The notes under the pieces are model-generated. The model was not told where the DNA came from and searched no databases. It worked only from the letters and a program-made list of their open reading frames with translations. 64,000 nt of DNA from positions 97,014-161,013 of the forward strand of contig URYL01000005.1 of the NCBI GenBank assembly GCA_900552075.1, written 5' to 3'. Positions 1 through 8,233 of the stretch are shown piece after piece. Made by a program: the position numbers and the translations under genes. Every line of letters starts with the position of its first letter. Position 1 is the stretch's first letter. This stretch comes from an uncultured Bacteroides sp. (GTDB lineage: Bacteria > Bacteroidota > Bacteroidia > Bacteroidales > Bacteroidaceae).

Positions 1-765
1 ACGATCCTTTCACAAGCCGTTTCCGCCATCGGACTTTGGCTATACTGCTGGAGAAAAATTCCGGAAACACGGCTTACACGAAAAGACTTCAAGATAAACC
101 GCCCCCTCGTCAAGCAGGTATTTTCGTATGCCTCGCTGACTTGCATACAGCAATCGGTCATGAACTTCGGGATCCTGATGGTACAGGGACTAGTCAACAG
201 TTTCGGCACCTCCGTCATGGCTGCGTTCACCGCCGCCGTCAAAATTGATTCCTTTGCTTACATGCCCGTACAGGATTTCGGTAATGCCTTCTCTACTTTC
301 ACCGCCCAAAACTACGGAGCCGGCAGAAAAGAACGTATTCTGCAAGGATTCAAGAAAGCTTTCTGGATGACTACACTCTTCTGCCTGTTCCTCTCGGCGC
401 TTATCTTTCTGACCGCTCCTTGGCTAATGCAGATTTTCATTTCACCGGACGAAAAAGAAATTATCCGGATTGGAGTAGAATATCTTCGGGTAGAAGGCAG
501 TTTCTACTTGGGAATCGGTTATCTGTTTCTATGGTATGGCTTTTACCGAGCGGTATGCAAGCCTCATCTATCCATCATACTCACCGTACTTTCTTTAGGG
601 ACACGTGTAGCCCTGGCCTACCTTTTGGCATCCATTCCTTCCATTGGTGTACACGGTATCTGGTGGTCCATTCCTATCGGATGGGCATTGGCGGATATCT
701 ACGGACAAGCATATTACTGGAAAAAGAAGCGTTCTTTACTTGCCCCTCCCACCATTTCAAAATAA
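1..765 (+). CDS. MATE family efflux transporter, C-terminal part (5' end outside window)
   Basis: The reading frame is already open at base 1 and runs 254 codons to a TAA, so this is the C-terminal half of a roughly 450-residue multidrug and toxin extrusion transporter. Several hydrophobic helices are visible, with the family-like stretch QDFGNAFSTFTAQNYGAG, where MATE proteins carry a conserved loop, and the final helices end in a basic tail (YYWKKKR). MATE proteins export cationic drugs or metabolites across the inner membrane using Na+ or H+ gradients. The substrate cannot be told from this fragment. An internal ATG at position 160 is not a plausible start, because coding similarity continues upstream of it. 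Confidence 0.85.
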   Translation, partial: TILSQAVSAIGLWLYCWRKIPETRLTRKDFKINRPLVKQVFSYASLTCIQQSVMNFGILMVQGLVNSFGTSVMAAFTAAVKIDSFAYMPVQDFGNAFSTFTAQNYGAGRKERILQGFKKAFWMTTLFCLFLSALIFLTAPWLMQIFISPDEKEIIRIGVEYLRVEGSFYLGIGYLFLWYGFYRAVCKPHLSIILTVLSLGTRVALAYLLASIPSIGVHGIWWSIPIGWALADIYGQAYYWKKKRSLLAPPTISK

Positions 766-983
766 AAGGCACAATTACCTTTCCATCAAAGATAGAAAAG
801 CAAGCCCCATCTAAGCATACCCGATCTCACCCATTTTCAGAGAGGTTCCTTCTATTCCCTACATATCCAAAAAAGAAAATACACAGAAAGTTGTTTGTAC
901 GTCACATCAGCCAGCCCTCTCCATAAAAATACAGAATAACCAGCAATAGAACCCTATCAACTCCAAGGTCCCCTAAAGGCATA

Positions 984-1017
984 AAAAAAGGCCGCCTCTA
1001 AAGAGACAGCCTTTTTC
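984..1017 (-). terminator. Intrinsic terminator of the exb cluster
   Basis: A stem of about 15 bp (AAAAAGGC... against ...GCCTTTTT, with two wobble positions) around a short AA loop lies 20 bp past the last exbD stop codon. On the minus strand it ends in a run of seven T. The A/T symmetry means it could also stop plus-strand transcripts arriving from the MATE gene. Confidence 0.8.
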
Positions 1018-1036
1018 TTGTAAGTATGAAAAACTA

Positions 1037-1501
1037 TTACTGACGCTGAGTAGCTGAATAGTTGATCTTCAAAGCGTATGCCTGACGAAGAGCCTGTTTT
1101 ACTTCTGTTACAATACCCATCTTGGTATTTGCATCTACCTTCAGGGAAACAGTCATAAACGGTTTGTCTTCCTCTTTCATATTTTCACGTTCCTGATAGA
1201 TGTAGTCTTGTACTTCTGAAGATTCAGCGAACTTATCATTCAACTGGATACGGTCGGTAGTACCCATCTTTTTCTGGAACTCCGGCATCGGCTTACCGAT
1301 GTAGATGAAAGACACCAAAGACTTCTTTTCAAGCTTTTCCAATTCTGTAGCTTGCGGCACCTTGAACTGAACCTTTAACGTAACTTCACGCATGGTTGTT
1401 ACAATCATGAAGAAGAACAACATGGTAAAGATAAGGTCCGGCAGAGAAGAGGTATTCAACTCCGGCATGCCACGCTTACCTGTCTTATTAAATTTTCCCA
1501 T
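1037..1501 (-). CDS. exbD: ExbD/TolR-type biopolymer transport protein (154 aa)
   Basis: This is an ExbD/TolR subunit of a proton-driven motor that energises outer-membrane transport through TonB or a similar protein. It has a short basic cytoplasmic N-terminus, one membrane helix at about residues 21-38 beginning PDLIF, and a periplasmic domain. Asp22 at the start of the helix matches the essential proton-carrying aspartate of ExbD. The length is normal for the family. It is the last gene of a four-gene minus-strand cluster and follows a second exbD by 2 bp, so the two are probably translated together and may form a heteromeric peptidoglycan-binding dimer. That last point is inference. Confidence 0.9.
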   Translation of the reverse strand: MGKFNKTGKRGMPELNTSSLPDLIFTMLFFFMIVTTMREVTLKVQFKVPQATELEKLEKKSLVSFIYIGKPMPEFQKKMGTTDRIQLNDKFAESSEVQDYIYQERENMKEEDKPFMTVSLKVDANTKMGIVTEVKQALRQAYALKINYSATQRQ

Positions 1502-1503
1502 GA

Positions 1504-2091
1504 TTATTTTCCTCCATATTTTTTAGGTTCTGCTTCAGAAATCTTCTGCGGATAATAGTCTGTAATAGCTTTCTGCTCGTCTTCAGAACATTCAGCGAAT
1601 GATTTACCGAACTGAGACTGAGCCAGTTCGTTACGCAACTCATTGTAAGCTGCTACCAATTCGTTCTGAACCTGAATATACGCATTGTAGCTAGTACCCA
1701 CGTCATTCTGTACAGAGATTACATGCTTTTCTGTAATCATTACGTCACCGAAGAACGGAAGATGTTTCAAGTGCTTTTCAGGCAAGTTCTCGTCGTTATT
1801 CGGGTTGGCAATGAATTCTTTTGCCTTTTGTCTCAACTGTCTGATGTCAGACCATTCTCCACCGACCATCAACTGGTCGTCCTTGTTCAAACGAACCTGA
1901 AGAACGTTTCTTTCCTTTACAATAATATCATCTTTCTGATCCTTGTTTTCAGGTGGAGGCGGCAAACGTCTCGCCAAACCACGGTCAGTATCCATTGATG
2001 TTGTAATAAGGAAGAAAATAAGCAACATGAAGGCAATATCGGCCGTAGAACTTGAGTTGATTCCAGGCACTGATCTTTTCTTTTTTGCCAT
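1504..2091 (-). CDS. exbD: ExbD/TolR-type biopolymer transport protein, long form (195 aa)
   Basis: This second ExbD paralogue has a basic N-terminus (MAKKKR), one membrane helix at about residues 17-34 and the conserved Asp18 just inside it (TADIAF). The periplasmic part is about 40 residues longer than in classical ExbD and starts with a proline run (LPPPPENK) that may act as a spacer to peptidoglycan. Paired exbD genes after one exbB are common in Bacteroidetes. It lies 42 bp after the four-helix membrane protein and 2 bp before the shorter exbD. Assignment to the family is firm. Which TonB it serves is inferred from the tonB gene 4 kb away on the same strand. Confidence 0.9.
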   Translation of the reverse strand: MAKKKRSVPGINSSSTADIAFMLLIFFLITTSMDTDRGLARRLPPPPENKDQKDDIIVKERNVLQVRLNKDDQLMVGGEWSDIRQLRQKAKEFIANPNNDENLPEKHLKHLPFFGDVMITEKHVISVQNDVGTSYNAYIQVQNELVAAYNELRNELAQSQFGKSFAECSEDEQKAITDYYPQKISEAEPKKYGGK

Positions 2092-2133
2092 TTGACTTAC
2101 TCCTTATATTTTAATTAAACTTCAATGATGATA

Positions 2134-2598
2134 TTATTTCTTCAAAATTCCAGACAAGTTGATCAATGTACCAAGGGCAGCCAAGCCGAACAGTACATAA
2201 GTAGAGTACAGCAGCATGTCTGTTACCTTCAACATAGTGACATTGGTATATTCTGTACCACCACCCATAACAACTGTTTCAGAAGAACCGAGGTTATAAG
2301 TTACAATCAGCAATACAACCAACAGAATCAATCCAATCAATGATTTGATAGCTCCTTTCGGATTATCTTTCAACGCTCCGCCAAACTGTGCAATAGCTCC
2401 TACAAGAGTTGCAATTACAGTTACCGCAAACATACCATACATCAGGTACATCAGGGCCGGAGTGTTAGCCGGTTCAACCAAACCAGCTGCATTTGTTTCG
2501 CTGTATCCTACTCCGTAGAACATGCCCAGCACTACGATAATCAGTGCGATGCATACGTAAAATACGTAGTATGATACTTTATATGATAATTTAGCCAT
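2134..2598 (-). CDS. Four-helix membrane protein of the exb cluster, function unknown
   Basis: The 154-residue product has four predicted membrane helices (about 10-32, 48-72, 82-103 and 126-151) and almost no soluble domain. I do not recognise a named family. It sits between exbB (8 bp upstream) and the first exbD (42 bp downstream) in the same orientation, so it is probably co-transcribed with the motor genes and may be an accessory subunit or assembly factor of the proton channel. No ExbD-like aspartate at the start of a helix is evident. A role in the complex is inferred only from gene order. Confidence 0.75.
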   Translation of the reverse strand: MAKLSYKVSYYVFYVCIALIIVVLGMFYGVGYSETNAAGLVEPANTPALMYLMYGMFAVTVIATLVGAIAQFGGALKDNPKGAIKSLIGLILLVVLLIVTYNLGSSETVVMGGGTEYTNVTMLKVTDMLLYSTYVLFGLAALGTLINLSGILKK

Positions 2599-2606
2599 TG
2601 TTCTTA

Positions 2607-3407
2607 TTATTTTTTGTATTTCAAGTTGTACTTCATGATCATATCAAGCAATGTGATAGAAGAATCTTCCATCTGGCTTGTAATAGCTTCAATCTTAGAC
2701 AGGATATAGTTGTAGAATACCTGCAGAATCAAAGCAACGATCAAACCGAAGATAGTAGTAATCAAGGCCACTTTCATACCACCTGCAACAACTGTCGGAG
2801 AAATATCACCAGCCTGCTGGATCTGGTCGAACGCCATAACCATACCGATTACAGTACCCAAGAATCCCAGAGACGGAGCCATCGCGATGAACAATGTGAT
2901 CCAAGAGCATCCTTTTTCAAGGTAACCAGCCTGAACACCACCGTAAGAAACAACTGAACGTTCAACTACGTCCAAGCCTTCGTCGATTCTCATCAAGCCC
3001 TGATAGCAGATAGAAGCAACAGGACCACGAGTGTTACGGCAGATAGTCTTAGCACCTTCTACATCACCTTTTTCCAAAGCAGCTTCAACTTTAGCCATCA
3101 ATTTCTTTACGTCTACTTCAGCCAAGCTCAAGTAAATGATACGTTCAATACAGAAAGCCAAACCAAGTACCAATGCGATAGCAACCAAAGACATAAAGCC
3201 TGCATCACCTTCGATGAACTTAGTTTTTAATTCCTTGTGCAAACCACCTTCTTCTACTACAGCCGGAGCTGCTGCATCGTCAGCTGCTGCTACTTCTTCT
3301 GTCTGAGCCGGAGCTGCGGTAGCTGTAGAATCCTGAGCCATAGCTGTCTGAGTCATTCCAAATGAGAGGACTCCCATCACTGCAAGAATTGCAAATAACT
3401 TTTTCAT
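2607..3407 (-). CDS. exbB: ExbB/TolQ/MotA-type proton channel protein
   Basis: The 266-residue protein is the channel subunit of an ExbB-ExbD motor. It starts with a signal-like segment (residues 1-24, ending AMAQ), followed by a low-complexity Ala/Glu/Asp/Pro stretch to about residue 52. A first membrane helix lies at about 70-93, and the MotA/TolQ/ExbB domain holds two more at about 168-190 and 208-232. The segment SLGFLGTVIGMV is typical of the family. The N-terminal signal and acidic linker are absent from E. coli ExbB but frequent in Bacteroidetes. It is the first gene of the cluster, with the tRNA-Ser gene 62 bp upstream on the same strand. Confidence 0.92.
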   Translation of the reverse strand: MKKLFAILAVMGVLSFGMTQTAMAQDSTATAAPAQTEEVAAADDAAAPAVVEEGGLHKELKTKFIEGDAGFMSLVAIALVLGLAFCIERIIYLSLAEVDVKKLMAKVEAALEKGDVEGAKTICRNTRGPVASICYQGLMRIDEGLDVVERSVVSYGGVQAGYLEKGCSWITLFIAMAPSLGFLGTVIGMVMAFDQIQQAGDISPTVVAGGMKVALITTIFGLIVALILQVFYNYILSKIEAITSQMEDSSITLLDMIMKYNLKYKK

Positions 3408-3469
3408 TGTGTGTCTAATTTTTAAGATTAATTAATTAATAGTTTGTTAATTGTTTTTCTCTTCTATTG

Positions 3470-3557
3470 CGGAGAGAACGGGATTCGAACCCGTGATACG
3501 CTTTTGGCGTATACACGCTTTCCAGGCGTGCCTCTTCAACCACTCGAGCACCTCTCC
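3470..3557 (-). tRNA. tRNA-Ser (anticodon GGA)
   Basis: An 88-base cloverleaf can be folded on the minus strand. The acceptor stem is GGAGAGG with CTCTCC plus discriminator G, and the anticodon arm is CACGCCT-GGA-AAGCGTG. A long variable arm, typical of serine tRNAs, and a TTCGAATC T-loop are present. CCA is not encoded. It is probably transcribed with, or just ahead of, the exbB cluster. Confidence 0.95.
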
Positions 3558-3616
3558 TTTTTCCAATATCGGGAACAAGTTTTAAACACCCAACCCCCTT
3601 TGATTGATTTCAGTCA

Positions 3617-3624
3617 CAAATGTA
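3617..3624 (-). promoter_or_regulatory. Candidate -7 box for tRNA-Ser / exb cluster
   Basis: The minus strand reads TACATTTG, a match to the Bacteroidetes -7 consensus TAnnTTTG, 60 bases ahead of the tRNA-Ser gene. No clear TTTG element at about 20 bp spacing is visible, so this is a single-box call. Confidence 0.45.
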
Positions 3625-3693
3625 TTCTTTTTTTTCGTCTTACATAACATCCAAACTGCAAAAGTTTTCTTTTAGACCTGAAATTAATAAACT

Positions 3694-4488
3694 TTAAAAA
3701 CTTTTCTCCGCATTTGTGAAGACTTTTAAAGCATTTTCCGAGGTTTGGGCCGCAATTTCCGACAAAGGTATGCCATAAATTTCGGAAAGGCGTTCGGCCA
3801 CCTTCACCAAATAGGCACTCTCATTTCGCTTTCCTCGATAAGGTACCGGAGCCAGATAAGGCGAGTCGGTTTCGAGCACAATCCTATTTAAAGGCACATC
3901 TTTCAACACTTCCGGAAGGCTACTTTTCTTGAACGTCACCACTCCATTAATGCCGAGCATGAACGATTCATACTCCAACAACCGGGCCGCCTCTTCCGAT
4001 GAACCAGTAAAACTATGAAAAATTCCCCGCAAAGCTGTCTGCTTGTAAGCGGCCAGAATTTCCAGCAATTCCGAATATGCCTCGCGGCAATGAATGATCA
4101 GAGGCAGGTCGTACTCCCAAGCCCAGTTCACCTGCTCTTCGAACGCCGCCATCTGTTCCTTACGGAAAGTCTTGTCCCAATACAAATCGATTCCCACTTC
4201 TCCGATACCATAAAAGTGTCGCGGGTCAGATGTCAGATATTGTTTCACTACCAGCAAACGTTCCCTCCAGTTTTCATCGACCGAAGTCGGATGAAAGCCA
4301 ATCATCGGATAACAGCACTCGTGTGCGTCGCACAATTTCAGCATAGCCTCCACCGTAGTATCGTCAATGTTCGGCATGAACAGGCGGGTGACTCCTGCCT
4401 CCACCGCCCGAATCACTGCCAATTCGCGGTCCGCCTCAAACTCCTCGGTGTACAAATGAGTATGGGTATCAATCAGCGCATTCATCAT
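3694..4488 (-). CDS. tatD: TatD family metal-dependent hydrolase (DNase)
   Basis: The 264-residue product is a TIM-barrel metallohydrolase of the TatD DNase family, thought to degrade DNA 3'-5' and linked to repair and DNA turnover. Metal-binding motifs appear in order: DTHTHL near the N-terminus, GEVGIDLYW at about 97-105, IHCRE at about 133, HSFTG at about 158 and ETDSPYLAP at about 206. Start choice is MM or M one codon later, with no consequence. It follows the polyprenyl synthase gene with a 1-bp gap, which suggests translational coupling. Length and motifs are normal for the family. Confidence 0.92.
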   Translation of the reverse strand: MMNALIDTHTHLYTEEFEADRELAVIRAVEAGVTRLFMPNIDDTTVEAMLKLCDAHECCYPMIGFHPTSVDENWRERLLVVKQYLTSDPRHFYGIGEVGIDLYWDKTFRKEQMAAFEEQVNWAWEYDLPLIIHCREAYSELLEILAAYKQTALRGIFHSFTGSSEEAARLLEYESFMLGINGVVTFKKSSLPEVLKDVPLNRIVLETDSPYLAPVPYRGKRNESAYLVKVAERLSEIYGIPLSEIAAQTSENALKVFTNAEKSF

Positions 4489-4489
4489 C

Positions 4490-5473
4490 TTACAGTTTAC
4501 GATCCATCAAACGGCAGACAAAAGCTTTCAGTTCTTCCTTGCGGACCGGTTCCACTTCCACCTGCTCCAACAAAGCCAAGCCTTCCTTATAATACGCATC
4601 AATACGGGCATTGCAACTATCAGCCACACCTACCTTATTATATATAGCCGTCACGGCCTTTATTTTTTCTTCCGGTGCATAGTCTTCCACGTGAAGCCAA
4701 CCCAGCAATGCTTCCTTGTCATCTTCCTGAGCCTGTGCCAGCGCTGTAATCAGCATAAAGGTCTTTTTGTTGCAAAGGATATCTCCTCCGATTTTCTTAC
4801 CGAACACTGCCGAATCGCCATACACGTCAAGGTAATCGTCCTGCAACTGGAAAGCCAGTCCCATCTTCACCCCGAAGTCATACAGAAGTTCCGCATCCTT
4901 TTCGGGTGCACCTCCCAGAATGGCTCCGATTTTCAGAGCGGCGGCCAACAGTACAGAGGTCTTCAGACGAATCATTTCAAGGTATTGTTCTACCGTCACA
5001 TCCGTCAATTCTTCAAATTCCATATCCCATTGCTGTCCTTCACAAACTTCCAATGCGGTACGGCTGAACACCTCCATCACCTTTCCCACATATTCTGCCG
5101 GACATTGCTGCATCATGAACTGATAAGACAGAATCAGCATGGCATCTCCCGAAAGGATGGCCGTGTTCTCGTTCCACCGCTTATGTACAGTCGGTTTATT
5201 ACGCCGCATGTCGGCCTTGTCCATCAAATCATCATGCAAAAGCGTGAAGTTATGATAGGTTTCAATGCCGGCAGCCTGCGGAAATATGCGTTCCACATCG
5301 TCCTTGTACAAATTATAAGCCAACAGCATCAACACCGGACGCAGGCGTTTTCCGCCCAGTCCCAACACATACTCTATCGGTTCATACAAACCCATCGGTT
5401 TCCGCTTATAAGAAAGCTGTCCGATGTACTCATGGATTTGCTGCAACAATTGTTCGCTGGTATATTGTTTCAT
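4490..5473 (-). CDS. Polyprenyl (trans-isoprenyl) diphosphate synthase
   Basis: The 327-residue enzyme condenses isopentenyl diphosphate onto allylic diphosphates in isoprenoid synthesis. The substrate motif GGKRLRP lies at about residues 55-61. The first aspartate-rich motif is DDLMDKADMRR near 80-90 and the second is QLQDDYLDVYGD near 212-223, both of which bind Mg2+-diphosphate. Chain length (farnesyl, geranylgeranyl or octaprenyl) cannot be set with confidence. The size fits a long-chain or geranylgeranyl type serving menaquinone side-chain or general prenyl synthesis. It precedes tatD on the same strand and lies downstream of tonB, separated from it by a terminator. Confidence 0.9.
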   Translation of the reverse strand: MKQYTSEQLLQQIHEYIGQLSYKRKPMGLYEPIEYVLGLGGKRLRPVLMLLAYNLYKDDVERIFPQAAGIETYHNFTLLHDDLMDKADMRRNKPTVHKRWNENTAILSGDAMLILSYQFMMQQCPAEYVGKVMEVFSRTALEVCEGQQWDMEFEELTDVTVEQYLEMIRLKTSVLLAAALKIGAILGGAPEKDAELLYDFGVKMGLAFQLQDDYLDVYGDSAVFGKKIGGDILCNKKTFMLITALAQAQEDDKEALLGWLHVEDYAPEEKIKAVTAIYNKVGVADSCNARIDAYYKEGLALLEQVEVEPVRKEELKAFVCRLMDRKL

Positions 5474-5495
5474 GGGAATAAGTTTTAAAAAGGAG

Positions 5496-5526
5496 AAAAA
5501 AGAAAGGCTGCAAAAATGCAGCCTTT
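5496..5526 (-). terminator. Intrinsic terminator after tonB
   Basis: A perfect 10-bp stem, AAAGGCTGCA / TGCAGCCTTT with a 4-base loop, lies 25 bp past the tonB stop and is followed on the minus strand by a T-rich tract (CTTTTTTC). It separates tonB from the polyprenyl synthase gene. Confidence 0.82.
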
Positions 5527-5550
5527 ACTTCAATTTATAGTATCATTAGA

Positions 5551-6237
5551 TTACTGCAACTTAAAGGTTACAGGCACGGTGTATTTCACACGTACAGCTT
5601 TACCACGCTGCTTACCTGGTTTCCATTTCGGCATCATCTTGATCACGCGGAGTGCTTCTTTATCCAGGTACGGGTCTACACTACGCATAACAACCGGGTC
5701 TACGATAGAACCATCCTGGTTCACAACGAACTGAATGATTACACGTCCCTGTACACCGTTTTCCTGTGCGATAGTCGGATACTTGATGTTCTTGCTGATG
5801 AACTTCAAACATTCAGCCATACCACCCGGGAATTCCGGCATCTCTTCTACAACCTGGAAAATCTGCTGTTCTTCCGGTTCTTCTTCTTCCACTTCTACCG
5901 GCACGTACTTGATTTCTACAGCTGTATTGTTATCTTCTGTAGACTGGATAGTAGATTCTTCTACATTTGCATTGTTATCTGCAATCTGCAGCACTTCTTC
6001 TACTTTCGGTGCTTCGGGAGGAGGTGGAGCTTGTTTCTGTTCCTCCTGTTCAGTGATAGGAATCATTTCTTCCTCAAAAGTCGGTTCGGTGATACCGGTA
6101 TCGGTAGTGACTTGTTTATCACGGTCTGTCCATTCGAACGCAACAAACATCGCTGCCAAGATCAGTACGAAACCTACCAACAACCACGTAGACTTTTTGC
6201 CTTCGAGGTCCGCTTTCGGCGATTTCTTGACTTCCAT
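5551..6237 (-). CDS. tonB: TonB family energy transducer
   Basis: The 228-residue protein couples the inner-membrane proton gradient to outer-membrane receptors. A basic cytoplasmic start is followed by one membrane helix at about residues 17-35, then a periplasmic linker rich in Glu, Gln and Pro (including APPPPEAP). The C-terminal TonB domain runs from about residue 135 to the end and begins PEFPGG, followed by NGVQGRVIIQFVV. The domain order and size are those of the usual Bacteroidetes TonB. It lies upstream on the same strand as the exbB/exbD cluster, with three unrelated genes between. A TAnnTTTG box lies 40 bp upstream, and its own terminator follows. Confidence 0.92.
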   Translation of the reverse strand: MEVKKSPKADLEGKKSTWLLVGFVLILAAMFVAFEWTDRDKQVTTDTGITEPTFEEEMIPITEQEEQKQAPPPPEAPKVEEVLQIADNNANVEESTIQSTEDNNTAVEIKYVPVEVEEEEPEEQQIFQVVEEMPEFPGGMAECLKFISKNIKYPTIAQENGVQGRVIIQFVVNQDGSIVDPVVMRSVDPYLDKEALRVIKMMPKWKPGKQRGKAVRVKYTVPVTFKLQ

Positions 6238-6274
6238 AAATGTGTTTATTAAAAGGTTAATACTCTATACGCGA

Positions 6275-6282
6275 CAAAGGTA
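6275..6282 (-). promoter_or_regulatory. Candidate -7 box for tonB
   Basis: The minus strand reads TACCTTTG, matching TAnnTTTG, 38 bp before the tonB start codon. A matching upstream element at the usual distance is not clear. Confidence 0.5.
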
Positions 6283-6389
6283 ACACAAATCTTCAGAAAT
6301 ACACCTTCCCGAAGTAAAAATAATGTAAAACAATGCATTTTTTTATTTCGCATCGGAATTAAACCAAAAACCCAACGCCAAATTCTCTG

Positions 6390-6473
6390 TTTCACACTGT
6401 GGGATATAAAAACCACAGTGTGGGATATATATTTCACAGTGTGGGATACAAATTCCACACTGTGAAACAGAGA
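6390..6473. repeat. Phased palindrome array A: four units, 21-bp period
   Basis: The palindromic core CACA(C/G)TGTG occurs at 6393, 6414, 6435 and 6456, each exactly 21 bp from the last. The first and last copies read CACACTGTG and the middle two CACAGTGTG. The outermost units extend into a larger inverted repeat, with TTCTCTGTTTCACA on the left and its near-complement TGTGAAACAGAGAA on the right, so the array could also fold as one large hairpin. It occupies the middle of the 400-bp spacer between the divergent tonB and cmk genes. The rest of that spacer holds the two -7 boxes and otherwise nothing I recognise. Confidence 0.85.
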
Positions 6474-6606
6474 ATATAAAGAAGCAATATGCACTATACC
6501 CCGAAAGATTTCAAGGTTTATATCCAAGCCATTCCTCACCTCTATATAATATAAGGAGAATGCTAAAAACTTTACGCAAAAACATCCACTTACAAAGGAT
6601 TTACAC

Positions 6607-6614
6607 TATCTTTG
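6607..6614 (+). promoter_or_regulatory. Candidate -7 box for cmk-ispH
   Basis: TATCTTTG matches TAnnTTTG and lies 33 bp ahead of the chosen cmk ATG. It falls inside the upstream extension of the reading frame, which supports the downstream start. Confidence 0.55.
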
Positions 6615-6646
6615 CCCTAGTTCAATCCATTTTATTGAAACCAATC

Positions 6647-7345
6647 ATGAAAAAAATTATCATTGCCATCGACGGGTTCTCTTCCTGCGGGAAAAGCACC
6701 ATGGCTAAGGATTTAGCCAAAGAAATCGGTTACATTTATATAGACAGCGGTGCCATGTACCGGGCTGTCACACTTTATTGTCTGGAAAACGGGCTGTTCA
6801 ATGCCGACGGCAGCATCCGCGAAACAGACCTGCGCCAGCAAATGGACCAAATCCATATATCCTTTCAGCTCAATCCGGAAACACAGCGTCCGATGACCTT
6901 CCTCAACGGGAAAAACGTGGAAGACCGCATCCGCACCATGGAGGTTTCCTCCCATGTGAGTCCGGTAGCCGCACTCGGTTTCGTACGTGAAGCGCTTGTA
7001 CGTCAGCAGCAGGAAATGGGTAAGGAGAAAGGTATCGTCATGGACGGGCGCGACATCGGTACCGCAGTATTCCCCGATGCCGAACTGAAAATCTTCGTGA
7101 CCGCCTCTGCCCAGATTCGTGCCCAGCGCCGCTACGAGGAACTCAAGGCCAAAGGTCAGGAAGCTTCTTTTGAAGAAATCTTGCACAACGTGGAAGAACG
7201 CGACCGCATTGACCAAAGCCGGAAGGTAAGTCCGCTGCGCAAAGCCGACGACGCCATCCTGCTGGACAACAGCGAAATGACGATTCCCGAACAGAAAGAA
7301 TGGTTAAAGGAACAATTTGAAAAGGCCACTCATGCATCACATTGA
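6647..7345 (+). CDS. cmk: Cytidylate kinase
   Basis: The 232-residue enzyme phosphorylates CMP and dCMP with ATP in pyrimidine nucleotide metabolism. The P-loop GFSSCGKST lies near residue 10, followed by IDSGAMYRAVT and DGRDIGTAVFP, all diagnostic of bacterial Cmk. The frame is open from 6560, but the ATG at 6647 (MKKIIIAIDG) is preferred, because homologues begin just before the P-loop and a promoter-like box sits upstream of it. The 3' end overlaps the ispH start by 14 bp, which indicates an operon. Cmk-IspH adjacency is common in Bacteroidetes. Confidence 0.95.
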   Translation: MKKIIIAIDGFSSCGKSTMAKDLAKEIGYIYIDSGAMYRAVTLYCLENGLFNADGSIRETDLRQQMDQIHISFQLNPETQRPMTFLNGKNVEDRIRTMEVSSHVSPVAALGFVREALVRQQQEMGKEKGIVMDGRDIGTAVFPDAELKIFVTASAQIRAQRRYEELKAKGQEASFEEILHNVEERDRIDQSRKVSPLRKADDAILLDNSEMTIPEQKEWLKEQFEKATHASH

Positions 7346-8195
7346 AATAGATAAAGAGTCCGGGTTCTGCTTCGGAGTGACCACAGCCATCTCCAAAGCG
7401 GAAGAAGAACTGGCAAAAGGGGAAACCCTGTATTGTCTGGGCGACATCGTGCACAACGGACAGGAGTGCGAGCGCCTGAAAAAACTGGGACTGATTACCA
7501 TCAATCACGAAGAGTTCGCCCACCTGCGGAACGTCAAGGTACTGCTGCGTGCCCACGGCGAACCGCCCGAGACCTACGAACTGGCCCGCAAAAACCAGAT
7601 TGAAATCATCGATGCTACCTGTCCGGTAGTACTGCGCCTGCAAAAAAGAATCAAGCAGGAGTATAACATGACTCCCAGCGGCCGGGAACGGCAGATTGTC
7701 ATCTACGGGAAAAACGGCCATGCAGAAGTACTGGGACTGGTAGGACAGACACAAGGAAAAGCCATCGTCATCGAAAAGCTGGAAGAAGTCACCAAGCTCG
7801 ACATGACGAAAGACATCCGGCTGTATTCACAAACCACCAAATCGCTCGATGAATTCCGCCAGATTGTCTCCTACATCGAAGAACATATCTCGCCGGAAGC
7901 CTCTTTCCAGTATTTCGACACCATCTGCCGGCAGGTGGCCAACCGCATGCCCCACATCCGGGAGTTCGCGGCCAGCCACGACCTGATTTTCTTTGTCTGC
8001 GGACACAAGAGTTCCAATGGAAAGATCCTCTTCCAGGAATGCAAGAAAGTCAACCCCAACTCCTATCAGATTGACAAACCGGAAGAGATTGACAAGAGCA
8101 TTTTGTCACATGCACATTCCATTGGAATCTGCGGAGCCACTTCTACGCCTAAATGGCTGATGGAAGCGTGTAAAAAAGTTATAATGAACGAATAA
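7332..8195 (+). CDS. ispH: 4-hydroxy-3-methylbut-2-enyl diphosphate reductase
   Basis: This is the last enzyme of the MEP isoprenoid pathway, an Fe-S protein that converts HMBPP to IPP and DMAPP. The cluster cysteines are Cys13 (SGFCFGV), one in DATCPVV at about residue 97 and one in GICGATSTP near the C-terminus. The HGEPPET motif and the SSNG segment of the substrate pocket are also present. The 287-residue start at 7332 (MHHIEIDKES) fits homologues better than the frame start at 7317. It overlaps the end of cmk. The product feeds polyprenyl synthases such as the one at 4490-5473. Confidence 0.95.
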   Translation: MHHIEIDKESGFCFGVTTAISKAEEELAKGETLYCLGDIVHNGQECERLKKLGLITINHEEFAHLRNVKVLLRAHGEPPETYELARKNQIEIIDATCPVVLRLQKRIKQEYNMTPSGRERQIVIYGKNGHAEVLGLVGQTQGKAIVIEKLEEVTKLDMTKDIRLYSQTTKSLDEFRQIVSYIEEHISPEASFQYFDTICRQVANRMPHIREFAASHDLIFFVCGHKSSNGKILFQECKKVNPNSYQIDKPEEIDKSILSHAHSIGICGATSTPKWLMEACKKVIMNE

Positions 8196-8233
8196 TAAGA
8201 AAGAAATCCACCGCAAAATAGCTACATATTTTG

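Noticed and set aside
420..926. 168-codon plus-strand frame overlapping the MATE gene end
   Set aside because: It is a second frame within a clear membrane-protein coding region, followed by low-complexity sequence without a start context.
3444..3647. Plus-strand 67-codon frame over the tRNA-Ser
   Set aside because: The sequence GENGIRTRD... is the well-known artefact of translating a tRNA gene in reverse.
6249..6539. Minus-strand 96-codon frame through array A
   Set aside because: It is created by the repeated units, has low-complexity repeats of SHTV/SHS type, and lacks a ribosome-binding site or homology I recognise.
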